Source of the DNA: Dicaeum eximium
Lineage: Eukaryota; Chordata; Aves; Passeriformes; Dicaeidae
Direction of reading: 5' to 3'
NCBI GenBank assembly: GCA_013396995.1
Contig: VWZP01005658.1
Coordinates: 4,645,167 to 4,709,166, forward strand
Length of the DNA: 64,000 bases
The notes below the pieces were generated by a model that made no database searches, was not told the DNA's origin, and saw nothing but the letters and a program-made list of their open reading frames with translations. Shown here in pieces: positions 39,861-51,910 of this stretch. Made by a program: the position numbers and the translations under genes. Every line of letters begins with the position of its first letter. Positions within the stretch are counted from its first letter, which is position 1.

Positions 39861-42800
39861 AGATATTGTGGGGTCAGGCAGCAGCTTCACATGGCAGGGG
39901 AGCAGGGGAGGGCTGCCCACAGAGCCAGAGCTCAGGATCCAGCCCCTGTCAACCATCTCACATCCTGTGGGGTGGGAGGATGTGGGGAACCCCCTACACC
40001 TTCCTGTGTGGTCGGCACAGGACTTGCCCTGCCTGTAAAACACGGATGCATTTCTGTTCCTGGCACCTGCCCAGGAGATGCTGCTTCCTCCCTAATGAAT
40101 TCAACGTGCCCTGTAGCGCCAGAGCTACATATTAGCTGTGACTGGGCCCACAAGCTCCATGCTCCTCACCCGAGGTGGCCACCAGTCTGGGTGGCATCGC
40201 CAGCTCCTTGAGTGGCAGCTGGAATTTCATCCCACACCTCAACTCCCTCGTCTTCCCAGCAATTTGGGGCATCACATCCTTTTTCCTTGCCTGCTGAGCC
40301 CTGGCTGTCCTCATGCATCTCGCACTTGTCAGACTCTGGGATGTCCCAACACATGACGTGGCTCTGAAAATCCACCTACTCCTTTCGCCATGCCCCTGGC
40401 ACAGAAATAACCTCACTGCCACTCCCCAGGGCATGGATTGGGCTGCAGTGCTTCCCAAGGGGCAGTCCCTCCCTGTCCCCTGCCCATAGCCCTGTGCCAG
40501 GCTGGCAGCCCCTCAGCCACCCCCAGGAAAGCAGGTGACATGTCCCACTCCAGCAGCTCTCCCTGCGTGCAGCGTGGCTGGGCTTGTTTGGAAAATCTAT
40601 TGTGAAGCACTTCATTGCTATGGAGACTTACTTTATGGACAAATAAATATTTGTCCGTTTCTCCTCTTGCCTTAAGAGTCTGTCTCTTCTTGCTCTCCCC
40701 ACCCTTTTAGCTCTGTGTATGGGTTTTATATTGCAGGGTCTCTCTGCTCCTTCCTCATCCTCCTCTCCTGTCTGTGCAGTGCACCTCTGCATGTCCTTCA
40801 TCACCCCTCAGCCTCTTCCTCCTCAGCCTACAGCTCATTGTCATGGGGCCCCTTCAGCATGAGAGAGAAGGAGAAACCCTCCCATCTCAATTTTTAAGCA
40901 TTTTTGCTTTTTGCGAGTATGAAAATTATTTTATCCTCTTAATTCTTGGCATTTGCATCCCAGCAGCAACAGTGCAACTGTTTTCAGCTTTTCTGGTCCC
41001 AGAGCTGTCTCCTTGGTTGGGCTCCACTTGCCACGTCCAGTCTTTCTATCAGGATGGTCAGTCCTATCACAGTCGCTCCTCATTGTGGCCCCCATGTGTC
41101 TCCTAGGATTTTTGCTGGCACAAAGCAAAATCTTCACCCAACTCTCCTGAAACCCCCCCAAAAAGCCATTAAAAATAGCAACTGGCAAAGCAACGCCACC
41201 AATTAACTGTACAGGGGAAGGGGAGGTAAGACACAAATGAACCTCCTTCATTAATAAATCCTAGCAGCTGTGGAAAGTTTGAGGCAAGTGAGAGCACCCA
41301 GACAGAAAATTAAAAAACTAATAAAGTCCTCAGTGTGGGGGCACTGGCATCAGGTCAGCTTTACTTCTGTAGGCACCTCGTAAAGAGACATTCCAGGACA
41401 CTAACTCATAAGGGAAACCTGCAGGGGTCAAGGAGAACAGTGGAAAGCTAACCATGGTAACTCAAGTATACTGGAAAGGCAGCAGAAAAACAGCAAGGAG
41501 CTGGGCTTTTTCCCTCTTTTTTCTCTCTCTCTTGATTTTTGGGTGAGCAGAGCCTGCAGTTTGGAGTGTCTTGGGCATGGTGGGGCAATCAAGCAGAGCC
41601 CCAGTGAAGAGCTCTCTCCAGTGGGATGGTTGGGGACGGGAACCCAGAGCACAGGCTGTTTCCAGGCAGGAGCAGAAGTTGCTCACTGCCCTCTCCCCCA
41701 CACTGCCTGCCCCAGCTGCACCACTCCTGCCTGTCTGGGATGTGCAATAGCCTGAGACCACCTGCTAAAATGCATTATATGCTTCAGTGTTAACCGTAAA
41801 TCTAAATGGGGATGCTTTGCTGTTATGGGGGTAAAAGCTGAAAATTATTCCCTAATATTTTGTATTTATTTTTGTGTCCCTGGGCTGGTGCTGCAGCTCT
41901 TACTCCTGGAGCATACTCCCTACCCTCCCACTGCTTCCCCTCAGGATGGTGAGGGAAACGTGGAGCCTGGGGTAGAGTGTGCTGCCCACCCACTCTCACA
42001 GCTGGTAGGGGATGTGTGTGTATTCCCTGCAAGGGAAGTGTGTGCCATGCCTTTGGGGGCCCAGAGCCATGCCCAGCAGCATGCTGGCCCCTCTCCTCTT
42101 TTCTAGCCATCCTGGTGGAAAGAACAAGGGAAGAAAGTAGTCTTGTCTGCCCTGGGAGATCATGCTCACAGTGAAATCCCAGCCTACAAATACTTTTCAC
42201 AGCTCTTTAAAATAGGCAAATACATCTATCTCAATATCAGTTTTCCAGGAGTGAGAAGGGGTGGGATGAAGAGAGGAGGCCTGGATGTGTGTTTGCCCAT
42301 GGCCAGGCAGCACGTCCCAGGAGAGGCAGGGTGAGATCCAGGCTCAGCAAGTTGCTGGCCAGGAGAGCCTCTTATAGGACTCTGGCCACAGCATAAAAAC
42401 CTCCTGCCAAGTGCTGGGCTGGTGTCATTCCTGGGCCAGGGCTGTCTATCAGGCACCTGGACCAGGATGCACAGCTCTTGGCCAGGCTCCAGGGGAGGCA
42501 CACTGTGGATATGGTTATTGCAGAGGAGCGTGAGGTGGTTTCCTGGTCTTTGTCTGGTGGCTAGAAGAAACCAGGAGTTCTGGTTCCACACCCTCACCCT
42601 GCTGCAACTCACCAGCCCTAGCTCTGGTGCTGTGCCTCTAGTTTGTCTTTTGGTAAATTCACCTCATTGTTTGAATTGCCACATCACCTTTGAGCCCGGG
42701 TTCCCACGGGGTGAGTGCTGGCCAGGCAGCCCTGCCCTGCGTGCCTGGGGACACAGCACTCTCCCCGAGGCAGGCAAGGCCACTCAGAGGGTCTCTCTGG

Positions 42801-43310
42801 GCTTCCAGGGCAGTGTGCCAAGCCCTGCTGCCCACACAGCTTGCTGAAGGAGCCCCCTCGGTTTGTGGGCCTGTGAGAAGCGATGTGTGAGTGTGGGAGC
42901 AGCTGCATCGAATATTTCAGCAGAGAAACGTGAGTTTCCCTGGCTTGCCAGAGCCCAGCCTGGAGGGCAGTTTCACAGCCAAGCTATAAACCTTGCAACC
43001 AGGGGTTTCTAATGGAAACATTGACATAACCTGTAGCTGATGGAGCAACAGCTCTGGTCACGTTAAGCCTGTATTTTCATCCCTAATCCCTGCAGCTCCT
43101 GGCCTGTCTCAGAAACAGACCTGTGCAGCTGGCTGAGCATCCCCAGGGATCCACACAGTGCATGGCTGGGCTGGCAGGGGGTCACAGGGATTTGGCTGCT
43201 CCCCACTGTGCCAGCCCCGACCTGCCACACTGCAGGCAAGGGGCCGATGGCAGGGGAACCACTCTGCTGAGGCACGACAGTCCTCTGCCACCAAAAAGGC
43301 AAAAGAAAAC
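39861..43310. other. Unique sequence with a small AT-rich block at 40.59-40.68 kb
   Basis: GAAAATCTATTGTGAAGCACTTCATTGC followed by GGACAAATAAATATTTGTCC (40638-40657) is notable: the latter is a near-perfect palindrome around AATATT. Otherwise only overlapping frames of up to 141 codons, no domains and no repeats. Confidence 0.45.
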
Positions 43311-43315
43311 AGCAG

Positions 43316-43640
43316 AGTGGTTCAGTTGGTTGTAAAAATTAATGAGTTCAGATACAGACTTGCTTTATTCCGGTCCAGCTGCGTAACCACGGCGATTGTG
43401 TCCGGCACACTAGACAGTTACATCAGCTCCACACCCCTGTACAATAAGACTCTGTTTGATCTCAGAAACAAAATCAGACTCCTGGGCTTTGCACATCCTG
43501 CTTCCTACATATGTAAAATCATTTTATTACCAGCCAGGAGAGTTCATCTAAGCCGCTCTTGCTGTGCAGCTGATGTGGAGAGAACATGCCCCCATCTGCA
43601 CTTCTTTTACCAGATGGAGATCTACAGAGAGATTGAAGAG
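43316..43640. promoter_or_regulatory. Candidate deeply conserved non-coding element
   Basis: The block keeps CpG-containing words (CTGCGTAACCACGGCGATTGTGTCCGGCAC from 43379) inside an otherwise CpG-poor AT-balanced region, with TTAATGAG, TATGTAAAATC and CAGCTGATG words. A plus frame of 213 codons (43158-43799) runs through it, so an old exon or exapted mobile element is an alternative. I recognise no protein family in it. A (TTTTG)4 run follows at about 43657-43675. Confidence 0.35.
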
Positions 43641-44205
43641 CTGCTACTCCTCCAAGTTTGTTTTGTTTTGTTTTGCTTTCTAAATTCCTTATCTCAGATT
43701 GGAAACTCTGAGGCAGGACCTGAGTGTCCTCATGTGTTTGTGCAGTCCCATCACAGTGGGAGGTGTGTAAGGCTCAGCTCTCCTGAATATAAATGGTAAA
43801 TAAGCAGCCATGTGTTTTTGCTTGGCTCTTCCCCCTTTTTGTCCTATCTTCCCAGGAGAGGAAGTTCTTAGAAAAAGTCTGCTCTGCCCTTCAAACATCT
43901 GCTCAAATCCCCCTCTGTTTGTCAGGCCCATGGGACACTGGGGAACTGTCAGATATTTAGCATCCTCCCTGTATTCAAACATTTACCCTGCCCTACATGA
44001 GTAATCAGTGTCACCAAGGCAGTTATGAATGTGCCCAAGCTGCTACAGGCTCAGCCTGACCTGCCCCAGCACCACAATGCTCTTTTGCTGATCACAGACC
44101 ACTCAGCAGAGTTATAGGGCACTGGCTCCCCTCCAGCCATGGCTATTCCAGTTACCTGATCCCACTGGCACTGTTCTGCTGCTGGCCCCATGTATCCCAA
44201 TGGCA
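43641..44205. other. Unique sequence, nothing recognised
   Basis: Short frames only. Confidence 0.45.
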
Positions 44206-44347
44206 GAGCTGCAACACATGGATGCTTTTGTGCTGGTGGCACAGCACTGGTGTGCAGGGACTGCTGGGTTTTGGGATGTGTCTGCAGCGCTGGTGCACAT
44301 CACTGCATCCCAGGATGCCTCTGCAGCACTGGTACACAGAGACTGCC
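44206..44347. repeat. Degenerate tandem repeat, about 40-bp unit, three copies
   Basis: CACTGGTGTGCAGGGACTGCTGGG, GCGCTGGTGCACATCACTGCATCCC and GCACTGGTACACAGAGACTGCC begin at about 44246, 44288 and 44327, linked by GGATG-TCTGCAGC spacers. An earlier weaker copy starts near 44220. Confidence 0.5.
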
Positions 44348-47200
44348 ATAGGGCTCACCCAAATGAGGGCACATTCTCAAAGAAAATGCACTTTTCAGCC
44401 CAGGAATCCTCTGCTGCCGATGTCTGCAGGGCTGTGTGGCCAGAGCTCAGTGACTCACTGCACACAGGTCATCCAGCAGCTGCTGGGTGGTAACTCTTAT
44501 TTACTGCTCAGTTGTGGCTGGATTTAAACCAGCAGCACAGGGGAAGGGAGGGGAAATCCCCTCCTTCCCATCCCAGCCCTGCAGAGTCAGCCAGTCTAAC
44601 TGGAGCAGCTACTCTTAAGTGCATCCCGTTTAGGGCTTTGTTTCACCCTGAGTTTCTAGCTCAGTTCTCCTGGCTTTGTTAAATTTCCAGTCCAAAGGCT
44701 TCTGGGTGCTTACAGCTTTGGAAAAAGCTCTTGGAGACCTAATCCAGGTCACACACCCTGTAGTCCAGCAAATCTAACACCAGGACACATCTGTTCAGCA
44801 GCAGCAATGAAAATTGCTGCCAGTCCCTACTCCCCGTCCTGTTTGGAAGGGAGAAACTGTGGCCCAGTGCCCTGTGCAGGAGCCACCAGCATGGACACAG
44901 GCATCCCCATCCCATACAGCCCTTGTACCCTTCCTGGCAGCACTGACCTGCCTGAACCAGGCATGACCAAAGATGCTGATGAATCCTTTTTGCTGAAAGC
45001 CATTGCTAGCACATGTGCCAGACTGGATTAAAGTTCAGCTTCCCTGTACATGTCCTCTGAAGAGCTTTGCTGATCAAGTCATGCCCTTGGGGCAGGGCCA
45101 TTCTGATTCACAAATGATGGCATCCCACGCCTCCCATCTTGGCCTCCTGGGCCCATGAGTCAAGCAGGGATCTCATCCTCTCACCCATCTCCTCTCCCTT
45201 CCCTCCAAGGCTTGGTTTGGGGAAACTGAGGCTGGCATTTGTGCAGTGAGAGCTGCTTGAAGGAGAGGAGGCTGTGGGAAGCTCTGGCCATCAGGGTGGA
45301 CCAGCACTGTCCCAGCTTGTATCATGCTCTTAAGGGTGTATTTATCCCATTGCTACCAGGATAATTGCCAAAGATTTTGCATGTAGCAATGACTTCCTCC
45401 TCTCTGGGGTGCTCCCCAGCTCTTCTAGAAACATTCCAGGCAATTTTTTTGCTGTTTCTTGTCTCTCCCCATCCTCTCTAAATCCTGTTTTTTGTAAGCA
45501 TATTTTGACCTCAGCTCAAGACCATGTGTGCGTGTTTTCACAAGCAAAGTAAACCAAAAAACCCCCAACTGCCTCTCCAGCCATTCCATGGCAATGCTGG
45601 AGCGCCTGCCATTGCCAGTGGCTTTTCCTGTTGTTGGTTTGTAATTACCTTAGGATGCCATTCCCCACATTGCTCCGACAACTGGGATTTAAGGCCCTGC
45701 AAAGAGCAGAGCTGCCTGATCTCCAAAGCCTCCCAGGTTTACAGCCAGCATCGTTCTCATCAATCATCTTCTGTCAGATGGGGAATTTGAGCAACCCCAA
45801 TCCAAATCAGAATATGGAAGGGAGGCCTTCCCCAACCCACCCTCCTCTGTTTGACAGCTCAGCTCGAATAAACAAAACCTGAAAGGGCCAAGGCAGCTCA
45901 AAAGGAAACTGTAAACGATCCCATCTGTGAGCCTTGGCAATATCTCTTCCAGGAGGGGGGTGTGGGGGAGAGAAAACAAGCTGAAGGGTCTATTTTTTTC
46001 TCTCAGAAGGAAATACCATTGTGTTCAAACGTTGCTACTGCTCCAAATGTCATTCCAGAGCCCAGACCCAGGCTCCTCCTTAGGCAGGTCTCTTAGCCAG
46101 CATGGTGGCAGGAGCCTCGGAGAGAGGTTGTCATTTGCAGGGATAATTAACACTAAAGGCAGCTGAACACAGGTGAACTGAGCTCGAGGTTGAAGGTGTG
46201 GATCAGGGAGCAAAAGCGTGATGACACATGATATGTGTAAAAGTCATATTCCATAGTGATAAATGTGTTTTGTAAGGCAGTAAAACACTATCCCTGCTCA
46301 CACTGGAGCACCCCAGTTTGCTGTGCTCCTGCCCATGACTCACAGGCACTGGTCTCTGGGTGCTCAGCTGATCTTGGTGCTCCCAGCTTAGTGTCAGCTG
46401 CATGGGGACTTCAGAAAAGGCAGGTCCTGGGGTGGCAATCAGGAAGAGCAGCACCCATGCTCAGGCAGCATAACCTGAAAAGGTTATCTGTGCCCAAGTC
46501 TAGAAGTCAACATAGTCCAGGACCATCAATTCGTCATCCTTTCCATATTCTTGAAACTTGCCCAGTTTTCCATTTTCAGGGCTACAGAATGGCCTGTCAG
46601 CCATGTGCCCCACCTCCCTGAGCTTTCCTAGGCAGCCCCTCTGCCTTCTGGCCCCACTCAGAGGTAGGGCTAAGCACTTGATAAGGGACATTGCAATTGT
46701 ATTGGCAGCCTCGGTGCATGACAAAAGCACTGGCATCACAAAGCAGCTTTATCTCACCAGGTTCCCAGCTCTGTTCCCCAGTCTCAAAGGGGATTGTGAG
46801 TAAGGGCACTTTGCATCTTCAAAGAGCAGGAGCAGTTTCAGGATGAGCCCAGGGTGCCCTGGAGACCCCAGCAATCCAGCCCCGAGGGAGTCTGAAATGC
46901 AGGTCTGGGCTATGGAGCAGGAGCCATGTGTGCCAAAGGCAGCTGGGCAGAGCCAGGAGATGCACTCGGGAAATGCTCTTTGCATCACCCACAACCCCTG
47001 CAGTGGGCATATGACCCCGTGGAGGGCAGGCAGTTCACCTGGTGCCAGGCTCTTCCCTTCCACTGCCCTGGAAGTGTCACCCCTTCAGTTCACCAGGCAC
47101 AAACCCACCAGGCTTGCCTTGGGATGTGCAGCCTGGCTGCTCCTGGTCTCCTTTGCAAGCACTGTAAAGCAGAGGGGGAATGCTGTTTCTGCCGCTCTGC
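44348..47200. other. Unique sequence, nothing recognised
   Basis: Overlapping frames up to 124 codons, no repeats. ATTGCCAAAGATTTTGCATGTAGC near 45365 contains an octamer-like core. Confidence 0.45.
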
Positions 47201-47204
47201 CTCT

Positions 47205-47460
47205 GCTCATTAGCTAATGTGAATTAAATCCCTTTTATCTTCACACTCATTTTCTAAGGATAATAATCCCTTTTTGTGTGCACCCACTTTAACTGTTCCC
47301 AAACTGAGCTGTAATTGCTGATAGTAATTAAGTTAATACATATTTATAGCCATGTAGAGTTTTAGAAGGTCTCCTGTAGTTTTATTTGGGGCATTTTCTT
47401 TAGCCTGCTATAAAATCATCAACAAGTTGTTCAGTGTTAATTGCCTCCAATGTTGATCTC
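47205..47460. promoter_or_regulatory. Homeodomain-dense candidate enhancer with a perfect 12-bp palindrome
   Basis: CATTAGCTAATG at 47208-47219 is a perfect palindrome pairing two TAAT cores. It is followed by GAATTAAAT (47221-47229), GGATAATAATCC (47259-47270), GTAATTGC (47311-47318), AGTAATTAAGTTAATAC (47323-47339) and GTTAATTGCC (47436-47445). At least eight cores fall in 240 bases. No frame is open. Confidence 0.45.
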
Positions 47461-47840
47461 GTCCCCTTGCCTCCAGACAAGGCAGGGCAGCAGATGGCTT
47501 CCCTGGACAGCCACTTTCTCTCTGCTCCCACCCTGGCTCTACTGCAAGGCAGAAGTGACCTCACCCGTCTTTTCTTTTTTGATCCAGTTTTGGCAAGTTC
47601 ACCTCTATGGACAACTTTCCAAGTCATTTGGACAAAGAGCCTCGCAAGGGTTAATGTGCCCACGTCCATGAGGATGGGGCAGTGGGGCCCTGGGAGAGCA
47701 GGGGTCCAGCAGGACGCAGTCTCGGCCCCTGCCTGCAGCTCTGCCGAGCTCCGTGGCAGCAACCCCCCCATGCCCGATTTTCTCCTGCTTGCATGTGTGC
47801 TTTTGTGCTTGCCAAGAGCCCCAAACCACTCGGCAAACAG
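47461..47840. other. GC-moderate unique sequence between two candidate elements
   Basis: A 192-codon plus frame (47434-48012) spans this and both neighbouring elements and has no domain; not called. Confidence 0.4.
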
Positions 47841-48240
47841 CGTGTGTGGTGAGAGATCACCTCATGTAATCTCCGGGCGAATCCCCCCATTATACAGTTG
47901 GCTAATTAACTCCGGGTACAGGGTCAGGATGAGCCATCGGCCCCAGGAATGTCCTCCCCAAAGGGAAGTAAATATCACTGCAAGAGCGGGGAGCCCCTTT
48001 CTATGGCACTGAATCCTGATAAAGAGCTTCACTCCATTCTCCTGCTGTTGGCTCCAGCTTAGCGTTTTTAAAGCTGATTCTCCCTGTGCTAATCTGGAGG
48101 GTCCATTCAGCCCAAAGCTCAACATCTGAGTCTATTTGCAAAGTGTGCAGCTGTGTCAATTTGCAAAGACAAAGGAAAGCTCCTCTGTCAACAGGTCGGG
48201 GAGCTCAGGTAGCACGAGCGAATTGAGGGCAAGAAGTCAA
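47841..48240. promoter_or_regulatory. Candidate element with TAATTA and duplicated ATTTGCAAAG sites
   Basis: GGCTAATTAACTCCGGG holds TAATTA at 47903-47908 next to a retained CpG. ATTTGCAAAG occurs twice, at 48134-48143 and 48159-48168, 25 bases apart start to start, and is followed by ACAAAGG (a SOX/TCF-type word). CCTGATAAAGAGC near 48016 and GCGTTTTTAAAGC near 48062 fit the same texture. Confidence 0.42.
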
Positions 48241-49555
48241 AGTGGTTTCACAAACCATCAGACCATGTTTAAATCCCATCCAGCCTGAGAGGCCAGGGCA
48301 GTGCAAGGGATAAAGGGAGTGCAGAGGAGTGGACTGAAGGGCCAGGGCTACAAGGCCACCAATTAGTGATATTAAAGAAAGATAATTAGATCTGCTCCAT
48401 GGAAACCCCAGAAGAGGCAGAATGCAATTTCCATTTGGGCTTATTTTAATAAAGGTAAGAAGTGCCAGGAAGTGCCAAAATTGCACTGTTGGCAATATGA
48501 GCAGGGCCCTCAGTGTGGGGTAGAGGAGTTAGAGGGCAGCAGGAGAGGACCACAACCCTGCAAGGACACAGGTGACTGCTCAGTATCTGTGCCCAAGGGG
48601 TGGTACTTGAACATTTTGAAAGTGAACACTTCCAGATAAAGAAATCCAGCTTCTTTTAGAGGCTTTGCTTATCTGGCAACTATTTTTTGACTTTGCACAC
48701 AGGCAGAAGCCACGGAGATGCTTAGTGGTGATGTGCTCTGAGCTGAGAGCAGGGCTGGAAGCAGTCATTCTCAGGGTGCCAGGATGGAGTTGTGAGGAAG
48801 ACAGGAGTCATCCTGGCGTCCCCTGAGAGAGCACGAAGAAAGTTATCATAGGGAGGAAATGGAACTTATCACTTAGACCATTAATCTCAGTGCCATCAGG
48901 TCAGGGAAATTCTTATCCCTAGTTCACACAGGAGAAAGAGAGTTTCAGGAAGTCAAGTCTGAGATTTCTGAAGTCAGCCTGTGGTTTAGGATGTGGTTTA
49001 GCCCTGTCTGGGCACTCCTTAGCGATTGGCAATTGAGGACCATGGCGCTGCAGAACCCCTTGGGCTGGTGGCAGTGGCAGGGACCAGCCAGTGTTTGAAT
49101 GGAACACAGGAAAGTCTTTGGGATTTGTAACCTTCAGAGTTAATGAGAAAAGGGAATAAGGAGTAATCACATAGTCAGTGTAGGAGAAAGTCCTACGTCT
49201 CCTCATTTGTAATAATCTAAAATACTTTCTGTGATTCAGAGATCTACAAAATAAGCTGTGTTTAAGCAAATCCATTTTGCCACTGAAAACTTCCCCATCA
49301 GAAAAACTTCCACCGGAAATAAAGGCAGCTTCTTTGGATTTTTGAAACAAAAAATAGGACCTTGGTTCAGAAGGATTTTGCTGAAACTGTAGCTTTGCCT
49401 TCAGGTTGACACTACATGTGGGAAGAGGAATTTCAAAGATGAACAGCTGGAAGGCTGAAACATATGAGCATGGTTGATTTTGGTATCAGTCATGTGCTGC
49501 TCTCATCCCCAGCAGCTGGCCCTCCCTGTGCCTGTGGAGCAAATTTAACTTCAAC
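48241..49555. other. Unique sequence, nothing recognised
   Basis: Frames up to 143 codons. GAAGTGCCAGGAAGTGCC near 48459 is a short direct repeat. Confidence 0.45.
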
Positions 49556-50270
49556 AAGTCCCATTGGGAGGAGATTTAGATACTGTCCATTAAATAAATA
49601 TTCACAGATGTGGAATAATAAACACCATTAAATAGCATTAGTGGATAGAGTTAGCAAAATACACATCACATATAGGTGTATCTCTAGTGAGCAGGGAAAA
49701 CAGGTGAATTGCCGAGAATTCCCGTGTTATTTCATGACACAAGGTCCAAAATTAAATTCTGCCCACCTGCTTCTTCATTCTAACACAGATTGCCAGGGCA
49801 CATATATGGAGATGTATAAAATTTGACTAGATATTACATTTTCCTCTTACAGGTGAGCATATTTATTTTGATAATGTCTGGCAATATAAAACCTGTAACA
49901 TTAATAAACACTGCCATCCCTTTCAAATATATTTCATACTTACTGAATTTTTTTCTTGGAGATAATAAATCACATGAATAAACCTTATTAATCATTTAAG
50001 CAAACCCTTAAAACACTGTTGAAAAGATTTTCCAACTCAAACACCTTTTAAGACGCAATGACATCATGTCTGTCGGGACATTGTTATGCAGTGAAGATTG
50101 AGAGACATTTTCCCCCCATAAAGTTGCTGTAAGAAAGTTTGTTACTACAGTCATTAAATTCATGTTTTCTTCTCTTACCTTCTTCCTTTCTCTGATGCTA
50201 TCCATTGTTAGGGAGAAAGAGAAAACTTGCCACAGTGAAAAATTTGTGGATCTAATCATGGAGCCTGCCA
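49556..50270. promoter_or_regulatory. Extended AT-rich unique region, candidate element(s)
   Basis: AT-rich sequence with many TAAT/ATTA words (CCATTAAATAAATATTC, ACACCATTAAATAGCATTAGTGG) leads into AAGACGCAATGACATCATGTCTG (50050 on), which contains a CRE/AP-1-like TGACATCA. CpG words survive (GTCTGTCGGGACATTG). An 87-codon minus frame covers part of it; no family recognised. Confidence 0.33.
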
Positions 50271-51535
50271 CAAAACAAAATACCCATTGATTTCAGCAAG
50301 AGTTGTAATCTGTTTTACATTGATTCTGGGGGTACTTGGATCTTCTTGAGCAGGTAAAACAAGCATGGAGAGAAACAAGAAGGGAAGATACCAAATTCTA
50401 CCTGGAAATGACAAAAAACTGAGGAAATTATATTGTTTCATGGAACTGAACATCCTGGGAGGAGCCAATCCTCACTGGAAGCCTTCACTTGTGCATATCC
50501 TGACCCAGAGGAAGGTGCTGGCCCAGCTGACAGGTTCAACAGAGGCTTTGCCTGCTGAACATAGCGAAGCTTTCTTTGACTAAGCTAAAAGAGAGAGCAG
50601 AAGATGAGGGTGATGAGTTTTATCAGTTGGAGGCTGCAGATGCTTGGGTAGTAGCAACTTCTGAGAGTGCTGAAAGCCATGATAAAGATGGTATTTGGTG
50701 TCTCTTCTTGCTATTCCAGGAGCTGAGCTCTGTGCTGCTTTGAACAGACCCCGGAGGGTGCTGCAAACCCTGTCCCACCAGCTCCCCCCAAGCTCACCAG
50801 CTGTGGTGATGGCTCTTTGGTGGTCTGTGAAACCAAAACCTCAGACATGCCATCGGTGCCTGTGACTCAGATCCGCTGTGTGCCTCCTCCCTCACCCTGC
50901 CCAGAGGAAGAGAAGCATATGTGAAAATAAGTTTTGGGTTTGGCTGCTTCCAGAAGTGCCTCTCTGGGCAGATGGTACCATTTGGGAAGGAAATGCTGTG
51001 GAATCTCTCGTGTCCTGCAAGCAGGGACGTGCGTCTGGCAGCACAATGAGCAGAGCACCTTGAAGAACACTCTCAGCCTCAGTGTCTCAGAGGTGAAGAC
51101 TGGAAGAATCTCCTGAATGTACACACAAAAATCCAGCTGAATTCAACCCCCCTTGCTGGCAGAAGACAGTTCCATGTGGCAGAGCTGTCCCTGCTGCTGG
51201 GTGGCCCCAGTGAGGACCAAGATGGAGCTAAACTTGTCTGACACCCAGCGTCCCAACTGCCCTCCCAAATTAGCACACACAAAAAAAAAACCTAATCCAA
51301 GCTCTGACCTCGCCCAGCTGCAGTCCCTGCAGCAAGTTTCCTTTCCAAAAGATACCCTGGTCAACGTTAAGACAATTCCCAGGGGCACACCTGCCTGATG
51401 CTGATTAGAAGCTGTCTCAGATGCCCCCTGCCACTGCACTGCCCGTGATTCCAGCAGTCTGCCTCTGGGGAGAGTGGCACCTCCTGCCTAGGAATCTGCA
51501 TTCCTGGCTGTCTTCCTTCTTGCCTGAAAACTAGT
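50271..51535. other. Unique sequence, nothing recognised
   Basis: Overlapping frames below 100 codons; an A run of ten at 51281-51290. Confidence 0.45.
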
Positions 51536-51910
51536 CAGAGTGCACAACCCTCTCTAACTGAACAATTAAGCTATTAAGTAACTCAGTTAATAAATTCAGA
51601 TTTTGCCCTAATACATTCCTAATGACCTTGTCTAATAAATTCAAAGCAATCTGGGAAGAATGCTTGTTCCTATATTTTAAAGGCAAAAGTGATTTATATT
51701 TGCTGAGAGAACAAAGACAGCCACATGTGATTTATTACTATCAGTCACTGTATCTTTCATCTCTTTAATTATTTTCTCTATAGGCAGCTTCAAAAGTGCT
51801 CTTGAAGGCCGAATGGTGAGTGCCTTTCAAATTCAGATGCTGCTTCAGTCTGAACTGCTGGTTTTTGCCTTTGTATCTGTAGCTTCAAGTATTAATCATG
51901 GAAGCTGCAA
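51536..51910. promoter_or_regulatory. AT-rich candidate element
   Basis: CTGAACAATTAAGCTATTAAGTAACTCAGTTAATAAATTCAG (from 51558) and CTAATACATTCCTAATGACC pack six or more TAAT/ATTA cores in 80 bases, and TTTAATTATTTTC recurs near 51765. No open frame. Confidence 0.35.

Noticed and set aside
43158..43799. 213-codon plus frame as a coding exon
   Set aside because: No family recognised; the central block looks more like a conserved non-coding or exapted element. Kept as a finding, not as a CDS.
50008..50271. 87-codon minus frame as an exon
   Set aside because: Sits in an AT-rich candidate element and lacks clear splice borders and any known domain.
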